Assembly (NCBI RefSeq): GCF_002009175.1
Contig: NZ_CP018047.1
Coordinates: 5,766,001 to 5,830,000, forward strand
Source of the DNA: Streptomyces niveus
Lineage (GTDB): Bacteria > Actinomycetota > Actinomycetes > Streptomycetales > Streptomycetaceae
DNA length: 64,000 nt
Reading direction: 5' to 3'
Shown: positions 53,179-62,850 of the stretch, piece after piece
How positions within the stretch are numbered: position 1 is the stretch's first letter
Layout of the letters: every line of letters starts with the position of its first letter
Translations under genes and position numbers: made by a program
Notes under the pieces: model-generated
What the model saw: the letters and a program-made list of their open reading frames with translations, nothing else
The model's database searches: none
Told to the model about the DNA's origin: nothing

Positions 53179-53751
53179 GTGCGCATCGAGGAAACCACCA
53201 TCCCCGGCGCGTTCCTGATCGAGCCGGACCACATATCCGACGACCGGGGCGTGTTCTACGAGTCGATGCGGTCCGACGAACTGGAGCGGGCCGGGGGGAT
53301 CACCTTCCAGCCCCTGCAGATCAACTACTCGGTCTCCAGGCGTCACACCCTGCGTGGCATCCACAGCGTGAGCAGTCCTCCGGGGCAGGCCAAGTACGTC
53401 ACCTGCGTCCGGGGCGTACTGCGCGACATCCTCGTCGACCTGCGGGTCGGTTCGCCCACGTTCGGCAGGCACCAGGTGAACGAACTGGACGCCGCATCCG
53501 GCCGGTCCGTGTACGTCCCGGAGGGCGTCGGCCACGGATTCCTGGCGCTCACCGACGACAGCTGCATCTGTTACGTCGTCTCCAGCACCTACGTCCCCGG
53601 AACACAGATCGACATCAACCCCCTCGACCCCGACCTGGACCTGCCCTGGGACTGCGCCGGGACACCCCTGATCTCGGACAAGGACGCGAAGGCGCCCACG
53701 CTGGCCGAGGCCCTGGCAGCAGGCACGCTGTCCGATTTCGACGCCGCCTGA
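53179..53751 (+). CDS. NDP-4-keto-sugar 3,5- or 5-epimerase (RmlC family)
   Basis: 190 aa, GTG start. Cupin fold: FLIEPDHISDDRGVFYE, NYSVSRRHTLRGIH (catalytic His of LRGIH, near 60), PPGQAKYVTCVRGVLRDILVDLRVGSPTFG, YVPEGVGHGFLAL (near 115) and ICYVVSSTYVPG. The LRGIHSVSSPPGQAKY form resembles epimerases of antibiotic deoxysugars more than housekeeping RmlC. Inverts C-5 (and perhaps C-3) of the 4-keto sugar, giving an L-sugar. Confidence 0.93.
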   Translation: MRIEETTIPGAFLIEPDHISDDRGVFYESMRSDELERAGGITFQPLQINYSVSRRHTLRGIHSVSSPPGQAKYVTCVRGVLRDILVDLRVGSPTFGRHQVNELDAASGRSVYVPEGVGHGFLALTDDSCICYVVSSTYVPGTQIDINPLDPDLDLPWDCAGTPLISDKDAKAPTLAEALAAGTLSDFDAA

Positions 53752-53871
53752 CGCGGTGAAACCCCTGTCCTGCCGCCCGCCCGCGCACCGGAACGCCGGT
53801 GCCCGGCCGAGTGGCTGTGCACCACGCACCAGACCGAAGAGGCATCACCACATGAATCGAGAGGACCTGCC

Positions 53872-54939
53872 ATGAAGGCTCTGGTGTTGGCCGGCGGATC
53901 GGGCACCCGCCTACGGCCATTCAGCTACTCGATGCCCAAACAGCTCATCCCCATCGCGAACACACCGGTCCTGGAATACGTCCTGAGGAACATCGCCGAC
54001 CTGGGCGTGACCGAGATCGGGATCATCGTCGGCGACCGCGTCGCCGAGATCCGCCAGGCGCTCGGGGACGGATCGCGGTTCGGGGTACGGCTGACCTACA
54101 TCCAGCAGGAGGCCCCCCTCGGCCTCGCCCACACCGTCGTCATCGCACGGGACTTCCTCGGTGACGACGACTTCGTGATGTACCTCGGCGACAACATGCT
54201 GCCCGAGGGCATCGCCGGCATCGCCGAGGACTTCGCCGCGCACCGCCCGGCCGCCCATGTCGTGGTGTACAAGGTCCCGAACCCGCGGAGCTTCGGCGTG
54301 GCCGAACTGGGCCCGGCCGGCGAGGTGCTGCGCCTGGTGGAGAAGCCCGAGCAGCCGCGCAGCGACCTGGCCCTGATCGGCGTGTACTTCTTCACCGCCG
54401 CCATCCACGAGGCGGTGAAGGCCATCGAGCCCAGCGCCCGCGGCGAACTGGAGATCACCGACGCGATCCAGTGGCTGGTGACGTCGGGAGCGGATGTGCG
54501 CGCCGGCCAGTACGAGGGCTACTGGAAGGACACCGGGAACGTCGAGGACCTTCTGGAGTGCAACCAGCGCATGCTGGACGGCCTGCGGCCCTCCGTGACC
54601 GGTGAGGTCGACGACGCCAGCGTGCTGGTGGGACCGGTCGTCGTGGAGGAGGGGGCGCGCGTCGTGCGCTCCCGTATCGAGGGCCCCGTGATCATCGGCG
54701 CCGGCACGGTCGTGGAGGACAGCCACATCGGCCCGCACACGTCCATCGGACGCGGCTGCGCGGTCACCGGAAGCGGGCTGGAGTACTCCATCGCCCTGGA
54801 CGGAGCGTCGGTCACCGGCGTCCAGGGCCTGCGCAGTTCCGTCATCGGCCGCTCAGCCTCTGTCGGCACCACCGAGGAGAGCACGGGCCGTTACCGCCTG
54901 GTCGTCGGAGACCACACCCGAGTGGAGGTCGCGGCATGA
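53872..54939 (+). CDS. rmlA: Glucose-1-phosphate thymidylyltransferase (long form)
   Basis: 355 aa. Nucleotidyltransferase motif LAGGSGTRLRPFSYSMPKQL (residues 5-24), EYVLRNIADLGV, LGDNMLPEGIAGI (Mg-binding Asp near 105), VEKPEQPRSDLALIGVYFF, GYWKDTGNVEDLLECN. The extra C-terminal left-handed beta-helix repeats (VVEEGARVVRSRIEGPVIIGAG..., about 245-330) define the long StrD/RmlA-like type of antibiotic clusters. Makes dTDP-glucose. ATGA overlap with rmlB. Confidence 0.95.
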   Translation: MKALVLAGGSGTRLRPFSYSMPKQLIPIANTPVLEYVLRNIADLGVTEIGIIVGDRVAEIRQALGDGSRFGVRLTYIQQEAPLGLAHTVVIARDFLGDDDFVMYLGDNMLPEGIAGIAEDFAAHRPAAHVVVYKVPNPRSFGVAELGPAGEVLRLVEKPEQPRSDLALIGVYFFTAAIHEAVKAIEPSARGELEITDAIQWLVTSGADVRAGQYEGYWKDTGNVEDLLECNQRMLDGLRPSVTGEVDDASVLVGPVVVEEGARVVRSRIEGPVIIGAGTVVEDSHIGPHTSIGRGCAVTGSGLEYSIALDGASVTGVQGLRSSVIGRSASVGTTEESTGRYRLVVGDHTRVEVAA

Positions 54940-55922
54940 GGATCCTCGTCACAGGAGCGGCCGGTTTCATCGGCTCCAACTTCGTCCGTAACCTCCTCGC
55001 GGACAACTACGCGGGGTGGCAGGGCGCCCGCGTCACCGTCCTGGACAAGCTGACCTACGCGGGCAACCGCGACAACCTGCCGGCCACGCACCCGCGCCTG
55101 GAGTTCGTCCAGGGCGACATCTGCGACGCGGGCCTGCTGCGCGAACTGCTGCCCGGACACGACGCCGTGGTGCACTTCGCCGCGGAGTCCCATGTGGACC
55201 GCTCACTGGAGGGCGCGGGTGAGTTCTTCCGCACCAACGTCCTGGGCACCCAGACGCTGCTCGACGCCGTGCTGCACACCGGTGTCGAGCGCGTCGTGCA
55301 CGTCTCCACCGACGAGGTGTACGGCTCGATCGGGGAGGGCTCCTGGACCGAGGACTGGCCGCTGCTGCCCAACACCCCCTACGCGGCATCCAAGGCCTGT
55401 TCCGACCTGGTCGCCCGCACCTACTGGCGCACCCACGGAGTGGACCTCTCCATCACGCGCTGCTCCAACAACTACGGGCCGTACCAGCACCCCGAGAAGC
55501 TCATCCCCCTGTTCGTCACCAACCTGCTGGAAGCCCGGCAGGTGCCGCTGTACGGCGACGGAGGCAACATCCGCGAGTGGCTGCACGTGGACGACCACTG
55601 CCGTGGCATCCACCTCGTGCTCCAGGACGGCCGCGCCGGTGAGATCTACAACATCGGCGGCGGCAACGAGCGGACCAATCGCGCCATCACCGAGCGGCTG
55701 CTCGAAGAGACCGGCTCGGGACCGGAGATGATCCGCCACGTCGCCGACCGCAAGGCGCACGACCTGCGGTACTCCATCGACGACTCCAAGATCCGCGACG
55801 AGCTGGGGTACGCGCCGCTGACCGGATTCGAGGAGGGCCTGGCCGCCACGGTGGACTGGTACCGCGACAACGTCGACTGGTGGAAGTCCGTCAAGTACGG
55901 GGCCGAACGTGCCGAAGGCTGA
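54936..55922 (+). CDS. rmlB: dTDP-glucose 4,6-dehydratase
   Basis: 328 aa. SDR extended fold: VTGAAGFIGSNFVR (residues 5-18), FAAESHVDRSLEG, VSTDEVYGSIGEG (catalytic Thr-Asp-Glu, near 125), YAASKACSDLVAR (YxxxK, near 149), RCSNNYGPYQHPEKLIPLF and GDGGNIREWLHVDDHCRGI. Converts dTDP-glucose to dTDP-4-keto-6-deoxyglucose, the branch point of the pathway. Overlaps its neighbours at both ends. Confidence 0.96.
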   Translation: MRILVTGAAGFIGSNFVRNLLADNYAGWQGARVTVLDKLTYAGNRDNLPATHPRLEFVQGDICDAGLLRELLPGHDAVVHFAAESHVDRSLEGAGEFFRTNVLGTQTLLDAVLHTGVERVVHVSTDEVYGSIGEGSWTEDWPLLPNTPYAASKACSDLVARTYWRTHGVDLSITRCSNNYGPYQHPEKLIPLFVTNLLEARQVPLYGDGGNIREWLHVDDHCRGIHLVLQDGRAGEIYNIGGGNERTNRAITERLLEETGSGPEMIRHVADRKAHDLRYSIDDSKIRDELGYAPLTGFEEGLAATVDWYRDNVDWWKSVKYGAERAEG

Positions 55923-56910
55923 CAACGGTGGGGCCGCCGGGCCCCGCGTCGTGGTGCTCGGGGGCACCGGCTACCTGGGCCGCCGCATCGGCGAGGCGTT
56001 CACCGCCGACGGCGCCCAGGTGCACCTGGTGTCCCGGAGCCCGGCGGAGAACGGCGCGGCGGACCCGCGTTCCGTCCGCATGGACCTGCTGAACGCCGGC
56101 CCGCGTGAACTCACCGAGTTCTTCGGTTCGGTGCGGCCCGACGTGGTCGTCAACGCCGCCGGCCGGGCCTGGCGGGCCGACGAGGCCGAGATGACCGCGG
56201 GCAACGCGGACCTGGTGGCCCGCGTGACTCAGTCACTGGCCGACCTGCCGCACAGGCCGCGGCTGATCCAGCTCGGCACCGTCCACGAGTACGGCGCCGG
56301 CACGCCCGGCGCCGGCACCTCCGAGGAGCAGGAGCCCGCTCCCGTCACACCGTACGGGCGCACCAAACTCCTCGGCACCCGGATCGTGCTGCGGGCGGCG
56401 GAGGAACACGGCCTGGACGGTGTGGTGCTGCGCCTCTCCAACGTGATCGGCGCCGGGGCACCGGTCGGCAGCCTCTTCGGCATGGTCGCCGCGCACCTCG
56501 CCGACGCCGCCCGAGCCCAGTCGCTGGGCGAGAAACCGGACGAGCTGAGGCTTCCCCCGCTGCGCGCCCACCGCGACGTCCTGGACGCGCAGGACGCCAC
56601 CGACGCCGTACGGGCCGCCGCCACCGCGCCGGGGGACCTCGGCGGCCAGGTGATCAACATCGGCCGCGGCGAGGCTGTCCCGATGGACGCGTTGATCCAC
56701 CGCATGGTCGAACTCAGCGGCGTGGATCTCCCGGTCGTCGAGTCCGTCGCCGACCAGCCCGCACGCACCGACGCGCAGTGGCTGCAACTGGACGTCTCAC
56801 GCGCGCTGCGGCTCCTGGGATGGCAGCCGCGGCGTTCCCTCGACACCTCGCTGCGCGACCTGCTCACGGCCGCGGTGCCGACGCCTGTCAACGATAGGAA
56901 ACGACGATGA
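55909..56910 (+). CDS. NDP-hexose 4-ketoreductase (SDR)
   Basis: 333 aa, GTG start within the rmlB 3' end. Rossmann motif [18 protein letters not shown] (near 12-29), [27 protein letters not shown] (near 120), [13 protein letters not shown] (YxxxK, near 147), [14 protein letters not shown] and [15 protein letters not shown]. Typical of 4-ketoreductases such as EryBIV/UrdZ3/SpnH-neighbours in deoxysugar clusters. It would set the C-4 hydroxyl of the trideoxy sugar. Overlaps the 3-dehydrase start by 4 bp. Confidence 0.88.
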   Translation: MPKADNGGAAGPRVVVLGGTGYLGRRIGEAFTADGAQVHLVSRSPAENGAADPRSVRMDLLNAGPRELTEFFGSVRPDVVVNAAGRAWRADEAEMTAGNADLVARVTQSLADLPHRPRLIQLGTVHEYGAGTPGAGTSEEQEPAPVTPYGRTKLLGTRIVLRAAEEHGLDGVVLRLSNVIGAGAPVGSLFGMVAAHLADAARAQSLGEKPDELRLPPLRAHRDVLDAQDATDAVRAAATAPGDLGGQVINIGRGEAVPMDALIHRMVELSGVDLPVVESVADQPARTDAQWLQLDVSRALRLLGWQPRRSLDTSLRDLLTAAVPTPVNDRKRR

Positions 56911-58220
56911 GCGATACCGCCGACAACAAAGAACTGGTGCTGGACGAGGTCCGCAGGTACCACCGGGAGACCGCGCCCGACCGGGAGTTCGTGCCCGGTG
57001 TGACCGAGATCTGGCCGTCCGGCGCCGTCCTCGACGAAGAGGACCGGGTCGCCCTCGTCGAGGCCGCGCTGACCATGCGCATCGCCGCCGGGCCCAGCTC
57101 CAAGAAGTTCGAGTCCGCCTTCGCCAAGCGACTGAAGCGGCGCAAGGCACATCTGACCAACTCCGGTTCGTCGGCGAACCTTCTCGCCGTCTCGGCCCTC
57201 ATGTCGCACCAGCTCGGTGACCGGCGGCTGAAGCCCGGCGACGAGGTCATCACCGTCGCGGCGGGATTCCCCACCACCGTCAACCCGATCCTGCAGAACG
57301 GGCTCCTGCCGGTCTTCGTGGACGTGAACCTGGCCACGTACAACACCACGGCCGACCGGGTGGCGGCGGCCATCGGCCCCAAGACCCGCGCGATCATCAT
57401 CGCGCACGCGCTCGGCAACCCCTTCGAGGTCGCCGAGGTGGCCCAACTCGCCAAGGACCACGACCTCTTCCTCATCGAGGACAACTGCGACGCGGTCGGC
57501 TCCACCTACGACGGCCAGATCACCGGCACCTTCGGCGACCTGACCACGGTCAGCTTCTACCCCGCGCACCACCTCACCATGGGCGAGGGCGGCTGCGTCC
57601 TCACGTCCGACCTGGGCATCGCCCGCATCGTGGAGTCACTGCGCGACTGGGGGCGGGACTGCTGGTGCGAACCCGGCAAGAACAACACCTGCTTCAAGCG
57701 GTTCGAGTACCAGATGGGCAATCTGCCCGCCGGATACGACCACAAGTACATCTTCTCCCACGTCGGTTACAACCTGAAGGGAACCGACATCCAGGCCGCG
57801 CTGGGCCTCACGCAGCTCACCAAGCTCGACGGCTTCATCGAGGCGCGCCGGCGCAACTGGCGCCGGCTGCGCGAGGGACTGGACGGTGTGCCGGGCCTGC
57901 TGCTCCCCGAGCCGACCCCGCGGTCCGATCCGAGCTGGTTCGGTTTCATCATCACCGTCGACCCCGAGGCCCGCTTCACACGCGCCGAACTGGTCGAGCG
58001 TCTGGAGGAGCGGAAGATCGGCACCCGGCGGCTGTTCGCCGGCAACCTCACCCGCCAGCCGGCCTACATCGGCCAGCCCCACCGCATCGTCGGCGACCTC
58101 ACCAACAGCGACATCATCACCGAGCACACCTTCTGGGTCGGCGTCTACCCGGGTCTCACCGACGAAATGCTCGACTACGTGACCGCCACGATCAAGGAGT
58201 TCGTGGCCCAGCGCGGCTGA
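56907..58220 (+). CDS. NDP-4-keto-6-deoxyhexose 3-dehydrase (SpnQ/E1-type, PMP and [2Fe-2S])
   Basis: 437 aa, DegT/aspartate aminotransferase fold. The PLP-Lys is replaced: [14 protein letters not shown] has His where aminotransferases have Lys, the hallmark of PMP-dependent 3-dehydrases. The [2Fe-2S] ligands are complete: Cys in EDNCDAVGS (near 193), then CWC and C in [15 protein letters not shown] (pattern C-x-C-x7-C). It removes the C-3 hydroxyl using electrons from a ferredoxin or flavodoxin and reductase. Its presence makes the sugar 3-deoxy. Confidence 0.95.
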   Translation: MSDTADNKELVLDEVRRYHRETAPDREFVPGVTEIWPSGAVLDEEDRVALVEAALTMRIAAGPSSKKFESAFAKRLKRRKAHLTNSGSSANLLAVSALMSHQLGDRRLKPGDEVITVAAGFPTTVNPILQNGLLPVFVDVNLATYNTTADRVAAAIGPKTRAIIIAHALGNPFEVAEVAQLAKDHDLFLIEDNCDAVGSTYDGQITGTFGDLTTVSFYPAHHLTMGEGGCVLTSDLGIARIVESLRDWGRDCWCEPGKNNTCFKRFEYQMGNLPAGYDHKYIFSHVGYNLKGTDIQAALGLTQLTKLDGFIEARRRNWRRLREGLDGVPGLLLPEPTPRSDPSWFGFIITVDPEARFTRAELVERLEERKIGTRRLFAGNLTRQPAYIGQPHRIVGDLTNSDIITEHTFWVGVYPGLTDEMLDYVTATIKEFVAQRG

Positions 58221-58257
58221 GCCCGACGGACCGCCTCCCACCCCAGAGATCAGGAAG

Positions 58258-59007
58258 ATGACGATGGACATAGTGGGAACCGGATTCCTGGCGCGGTGTC
58301 TGCGTCCGCTGGCCGGCCGGCATCCCGGCACCGTGGCCCTCGCCGCCGGGGAGTCCAGAACGAGCGGCGCCACCGACGCGGACTTCGCGCGGGAGGCGGC
58401 GCTGCTGCGTGACGTCGCCAAGCGGTGCGCGGCCGACGGGCAGCGGCTCCTGTTCTTCTCCACCGCCGCGATCGGAATGTACGGGCTCTCCGAGGGACCG
58501 GGCAGCGAGGACACCCCGGTGACCCCGTACACCCCCTACGGCGCGCACAAACTCGCGCTGGAGGATCAGCTGCGCGACTCCGGGGTCGACCACGTCATCC
58601 TGCGGCTGGCGCACCTGGTGGGACCGCACGGGCGGTATCACCAGCTCATCCCCACGCTGGTGCGGCAGGTGCGCGAAGGGGTGGTCACCATCCATCGGGG
58701 CGCCACCCGTGACCTGATCCGGGTCAGCGACGTGATAACGATCATCGACCGGCTGCTCGCCGCGGATCCGCGGGCCGACACCGTCAACGTGGCCTCGGGA
58801 TTCGCCGCCCCGGTGGAGGACATCGTCGACCATCTCGCCGACGCGTGGGGGCTCGAACCGCGCAAGGAGTACGTGGACACGGGTGTCCCGTACACCATCT
58901 CCACCCGGAAGCTGCGCGCCCTGGTCCCTCAGGTCGCGGACATGGGCTTCGGCCCCCACTACTACCGCCTGGTCCTCAACGACTTCCTCGCGGCCGAACA
59001 TGCCTGA
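58258..59007 (+). CDS. Shortened NAD(P)-dependent SDR, second ketoreductase candidate
   Basis: 249 aa, ATG at 58258 or 58264. Only MDIVGTGFLARCLRP stands in for the Rossmann glycine loop, and the usual second strand with an acidic residue is absent, so the N-terminal half is about 60 residues shorter than in extended SDRs. The active-site part is intact: LFFSTAAIGMYG (Ser/Thr), TPYGAHKLALED (YxxxK, near 98), LRLAHLVGPHGRYHQLIP, RVSDVITIIDRLL. Possible roles: 4-ketoreduction, epimerisation, or oxidation of a late sugar. Between the 3-dehydrase and 2,3-dehydratase genes. Confidence 0.82.
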   Translation: MTMDIVGTGFLARCLRPLAGRHPGTVALAAGESRTSGATDADFAREAALLRDVAKRCAADGQRLLFFSTAAIGMYGLSEGPGSEDTPVTPYTPYGAHKLALEDQLRDSGVDHVILRLAHLVGPHGRYHQLIPTLVRQVREGVVTIHRGATRDLIRVSDVITIIDRLLAADPRADTVNVASGFAAPVEDIVDHLADAWGLEPRKEYVDTGVPYTISTRKLRALVPQVADMGFGPHYYRLVLNDFLAAEHA

Positions 59008-59050
59008 CCCTGCCGCGTACGCATCACGAGAAAGGCGGGGAGTCTCTCCG

Positions 59051-60448
59051 ATGCCGTCCCCCATCATCCAGACGCCCGACGACAAGAGCCTGTCCGCCCG
59101 CATCGCTCTGTCGGCCGCCGCCGCCCAGGGCGCGCACCTGCGTACCGAAGACTTCGGCGACTGGCTGGCCGGACGGGGCAGGGCCAACGCCTTCCGGGTG
59201 GAGCGGATACCGTTCGCGGAGCTGGACGGCTGGTCGTTCCAGGAGTCCACCGGGAACCTGGTGCACCGCAGCGGCCGGTTCTTCACCGTCGAGGGCCTGC
59301 ACGTCACGGAGGAGGCGGAACCGCACGGTGACGGTCCTTACGCCGACTGGTACCAGCCCATCATCAAACAGCCCGAGGTGGGCATCCTCGGCATCCTCGT
59401 CAAGGAGTTCGACGGGGTCCTGCACTTCCTGATGCAGGCGAAGATGGAGCCGGGCAACCCGAACCTGCTCCAGCTCTCGCCCACCGTCCAGGCGACCCGC
59501 AGCAACTACACCAAGGCCCACAAGGGCGGGGACGTCAAGTACGTCGAGTACTTCGTCGGACCCGACCGCGGCCGGATCGTCGCCGACGTGCTCCAGTCCG
59601 AGCACGGCTCGTGGTTCTACCGCAAGTCCAACCGCAACATGGTGGTGGAGGCGGTGGGAGACGTACCGCTGCTGGACGATTTCTGCTGGCTCACCCTGGG
59701 GCAGATACACGAACTGCTGCGCCGGGACAACGTGGTCAACATGGACTCCCGTACGGTGCTGTCCTGCCTGCCCTTCGAGGACTCCTCGGACGGCGCGCTG
59801 CTCTCCGACATCGAACTGCTCTCATGGTTCACGGGCGAGCGCACCCGGCACTCGGTGCGCACCGAGCGCGTCCCGCTGGACTCCATTCCCGGCTGGAAGC
59901 GCGGCGAGAGCACCATCGAGCACGAGGCGGGCCGCTACTTCAACGTCGTGGCCGTCTCCGTACGGGCGGGAAACCGCGAGGTGACGGGCTGGACCCAGCC
60001 CCTGTTCGAGCCGGTCGGCCTGGGCGTCACCGCCTTCCTCACCCGCGAGTTCGACGGGGTCCAGCATGTGCTCGTACAGGCCCGTGTCGAGGCCGGCTTC
60101 CTCGACACCGTCGAGCTGGGACCGACCGTGCAGTGCACCCCGGACAACTACGCCCACCTGCCCGAGGAGCGACGTCCCCGGTTCCTGGACACGGTGCTGC
60201 GCGCCGGTGCGGACCGTATCCGCTACGAGGTCGTCCACTCCGAGGAAGGCGGACGCTTCCTCAACGCCGAGAGCCGCTTCCTCATCGTCGACGCGGACGA
60301 GGCCGACGCACCCCTCGACCCGCCGCCCGGCTACGCCTGGGTCACCCCCGCGCAGCTCACCTCCCTGGTCCGGCACGGCCACTACCTCAACGTCCAGGCC
60401 CGCACCATGCTCGCCTGTCTCAACGCGACGGCGGTGAGCACCCGGTGA
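59051..60448 (+). CDS. NDP-4-keto-6-deoxyglucose 2,3-dehydratase (SpnO/EryBVI-like)
   Basis: 465 aa, ATG at 59051 with GGCGGGGAG upstream. The two-repeat structure of this family is clear: repeat 1 has RVERIPFAELDGW, HRSGRFFTVEGL, QPEVGILGILVKEFDGVLHFLMQAKMEPGN and LSPTVQATRSNYTK; repeat 2 has ERVPLDSIPGW, HEAGRYFNVVAV, LTREFDGVQHVLVQARVEAG and LGPTVQCTPDNYA. It eliminates the C-2 hydroxyl to give a 3,4-diketo intermediate, reduced by the next gene product. GTGA overlap downstream. Confidence 0.95.
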   Translation: MPSPIIQTPDDKSLSARIALSAAAAQGAHLRTEDFGDWLAGRGRANAFRVERIPFAELDGWSFQESTGNLVHRSGRFFTVEGLHVTEEAEPHGDGPYADWYQPIIKQPEVGILGILVKEFDGVLHFLMQAKMEPGNPNLLQLSPTVQATRSNYTKAHKGGDVKYVEYFVGPDRGRIVADVLQSEHGSWFYRKSNRNMVVEAVGDVPLLDDFCWLTLGQIHELLRRDNVVNMDSRTVLSCLPFEDSSDGALLSDIELLSWFTGERTRHSVRTERVPLDSIPGWKRGESTIEHEAGRYFNVVAVSVRAGNREVTGWTQPLFEPVGLGVTAFLTREFDGVQHVLVQARVEAGFLDTVELGPTVQCTPDNYAHLPEERRPRFLDTVLRAGADRIRYEVVHSEEGGRFLNAESRFLIVDADEADAPLDPPPGYAWVTPAQLTSLVRHGHYLNVQARTMLACLNATAVSTR

Positions 60449-61431
60449 GCGGACCCCTGCGGCTGGGGGTGATCGGATGCGCGGGCATCGCGGTGCGCCG
60501 CATGCTTCCCGCCTTCGCCGCCTGCCCCGACATCGAGATAGCGGCCGTGGCCAGCCGGGACCCGGCCAAGGCCCGGCAGGTCGCGGAACGCTTCGGCTGC
60601 CGCCCCGTGCACGGATACGGCGAACTCCTCGAACTCGACGACATCCAGGCCGTCTACATACCGCTGCCGGCGGTGTTGCACGCGCAGTGGACCGAGGCGG
60701 CACTGAACACGGGCCGGCACGTCCTCGCCGAGAAGCCCCTGACCACCGACCGCCGGCGCACCGGAGAACTGCTCGAACTCGCCGACACCCGCGATCTGGT
60801 GCTCATGGAGAACGTCATGTTCGTCCATCACCATCTGCACAGGGCCGTGCGGAGCCTGGTCGCCGACGGCGCGACAGGCGAACTGCGGTCGTTCCAGGCG
60901 GCGTTCACCATCCCACCGCTGCCGGACGGTGACATCAGATACGACCCCGAACTCGGCGGCGGGGCACTGGCGGACGTCGGGGTCTACCCCCTCCGGGCCG
61001 CACTGCACTTCCTCGGCCCCGAACTCGACGTCGTCGGCGCCCGCCTCACACGGGGCGCGGGACGGCGGGTCGAGACCTCCGGCGCCGCGCTGCTGGGCAC
61101 TCCCGGCGGCGTCACGGCCCAGATCACCTTCGGCATGGAGCACGCCTACCGCTCGTCGTACGAACTGTGGGGCAGCGAGGGCAGCATCACCGTCGACCGG
61201 GCGTTCACCCCGCCCGCCGACCACGTCCCCGTGATCGGCCTGCACCGCGGCGGGAAGACCCAGGAGATCCGGCTCGAACCGTACGACCAGGTGGCGGCCA
61301 CCGTCGAGGCCTTCGCCGCCGCGGTGCGCGCCGGAACCCTCCCGGACACCCGCGCCACCCTGCGGCAGGCGGAACTCCTGGACGACATACGCCGGTCCGC
61401 CTCGCGCGCAGAACCCGTCAGAACTGGATGA
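60445..61431 (+). CDS. NDP-hexose 3-ketoreductase (Gfo/Idh/MocA; SpnN-like)
   Basis: 328 aa, GTG start. Rossmann motif LGVIGCAGIAVRRMLPAF (near 7-24), VASRDPAKARQVAERFG, YIPLPAVLHAQWTEAALNTGRHVLAEKPLT (EKP motif, Lys near 97), VMFVHHHLHRAVR, GGGALADVGVYPLRAALHFLG (near 172-192). These match KijD10/SpnN/UrdT-type reductases that complete 2-deoxygenation after the 2,3-dehydratase. Directly coupled to that gene by overlap. Confidence 0.93.
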   Translation: MSGPLRLGVIGCAGIAVRRMLPAFAACPDIEIAAVASRDPAKARQVAERFGCRPVHGYGELLELDDIQAVYIPLPAVLHAQWTEAALNTGRHVLAEKPLTTDRRRTGELLELADTRDLVLMENVMFVHHHLHRAVRSLVADGATGELRSFQAAFTIPPLPDGDIRYDPELGGGALADVGVYPLRAALHFLGPELDVVGARLTRGAGRRVETSGAALLGTPGGVTAQITFGMEHAYRSSYELWGSEGSITVDRAFTPPADHVPVIGLHRGGKTQEIRLEPYDQVAATVEAFAAAVRAGTLPDTRATLRQAELLDDIRRSASRAEPVRTG

Positions 61432-61444
61432 GAGGGAGACACCC

Positions 61445-62626
61445 GTGCAACGTCACATCGCTTTCTTCAACTTTCCGGCCGTAGGCCATGTCAATCCCAC
61501 GGTCGGTGTGGTCGAGGAACTGGTGAAACGAGGTCACCGCGTCACCTGCACCGTGACGGACCATTTCGCCCCCATCGTGAAGGCCGCCGGCGCCGAACCG
61601 GTCAGGTACGACTCGGTCTTCGGCGACTTCTACCAGGCCCCCCTGACCGCCGAGGAGAACGCCGGCGAGGGGCTGCGGTGCCTCGACGAAAGCACGTCAC
61701 TCGTGGAACAGGTCGCACCGTTCTACGAGGAGAACCGGCCGGATGTGATCGTCCATGACTTCATGGCGTGGGGAGCGCGGTTCCTCGCCGCCAAGAACGA
61801 CATTCCGCTGATCCGTACCTATCCGGTGTTCGGTGCCAACGAACACTTCTCGCTCCGGGAGGAGTTCCCGGTGGCGGAGCTGAGCGACCCGCAGATCATG
61901 CAGGCGGTGCAGAAGCTCGCGGGCGTGCTGCCCCGGTTCGGCCTGGCGCCCGACCCGATGGGCTTCCTCTCGCACATCGAGAAACTCGGTGTCATCTTCC
62001 TCCCGCGCGAATTCCAGTACGCGGGCGAGACCTTCGACGAACGGTTCGTCTTCACCGGGCCCTGCATCGCCGAACGCCCCTACCAGGGCACCTGGCAGCC
62101 GGCGTCGGCGGACCGGCCGGTGCTGCTGATCTCGCTCGGCACCTCGGCCAGGGGCTGGTCGGAGTTCTTCACGATGGCCATCGAGGCCTTCGGCGACTCC
62201 GAGTGGGACGTCCTCATCACCGTCGGTGAGCACACCGACCCCGCCGGCCTCGGGCCGCTGCCCGCGAACGTCGACGTACGGCGGTACGCGCCGCAGCTCG
62301 ACGTGCTGCGCCACGCCCGGCTGTTCATCACCCACGGCGGCATGAACAGCACCATGGAGTCGCTGAACAACGGTGTGCCCATGGTGGTCGTGCCGCAGAC
62401 GAGCGAGCAGCGGGCCAACGCCCAGCGCGTGGAGGAGCTGGGCCTCGGCCGCCGGCTGGCCAAGGAGGACGTCACGGTGCGGAGCCTGCGCGAGGCCGCG
62501 GACCAGGTCACGGGCGACGCGTCGGTGGCCGACAGGGTGCGGGCCATGCGGGAGCGCATGCGCTCCGTCGACGGTCCGGCCATCGCGGCCGACGCCGTCG
62601 AGGCGTACCTGGCCCAGCAGAGCTGA
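61445..62626 (+). CDS. Glycosyltransferase 2 (macroside/MGT, OleD-like)
   Basis: 393 aa, GTG with GAGAGGGAGA upstream. GT-B fold of the MGT subfamily: IAFFNFPAVGHVNPTVGVVEELVKRGH at the N-terminus (catalytic His in VGHVNP), VLLISLGTSARGWSEFF, DVRRYAPQLDVLRHARLFITHGGMNSTMESL and GVPMVVVPQTSEQRANAQRVEELGLG. MGT enzymes such as OleD and MgtA glucosylate macrolides for self-protection; others attach deoxysugars. With glycosyltransferase 1 it allows a disaccharide, two attachment points, or a resistance role. Confidence 0.92.
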   Translation: MQRHIAFFNFPAVGHVNPTVGVVEELVKRGHRVTCTVTDHFAPIVKAAGAEPVRYDSVFGDFYQAPLTAEENAGEGLRCLDESTSLVEQVAPFYEENRPDVIVHDFMAWGARFLAAKNDIPLIRTYPVFGANEHFSLREEFPVAELSDPQIMQAVQKLAGVLPRFGLAPDPMGFLSHIEKLGVIFLPREFQYAGETFDERFVFTGPCIAERPYQGTWQPASADRPVLLISLGTSARGWSEFFTMAIEAFGDSEWDVLITVGEHTDPAGLGPLPANVDVRRYAPQLDVLRHARLFITHGGMNSTMESLNNGVPMVVVPQTSEQRANAQRVEELGLGRRLAKEDVTVRSLREAADQVTGDASVADRVRAMRERMRSVDGPAIAADAVEAYLAQQS

Positions 62627-62850
62627 GTACCGTCCCCGTGACGCGGAACCGTGTCACGGGCGGGCCGGCACCGGCGTTCGTACGGCCCTGGACTGTTTCC
62701 GCGGCATCCTTCGGCATCGGTCGCCCCGGACATGTCCGGGGCCGTACGAACGACATCGCACATCGCGCATCGCACTCGACCGGGCCTCCGGCCTCGCTCC
62801 GCGCCGTTCCGACGGCGCCTCCCACCGAACGGGACGGTGACCCGCCAACC
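62627..62850. other. 224-bp gap before the hydrolase gene
   Basis: No gene with usual codon bias, although the frame stays open from 62638. A direct GTACGGCCC/GTACGAACG patch and a CGGACATGTCCGG palindrome (about 62727-62739) lie here. Likely the promoter of the next gene. Confidence 0.4.

Noticed and set aside
56907..58220. DegT-family protein as a sugar aminotransferase
   Set aside because: The PLP-binding Lys is replaced by His and the C-x-C-x7-C iron-sulfur ligands are present, which marks a 3-dehydrase.
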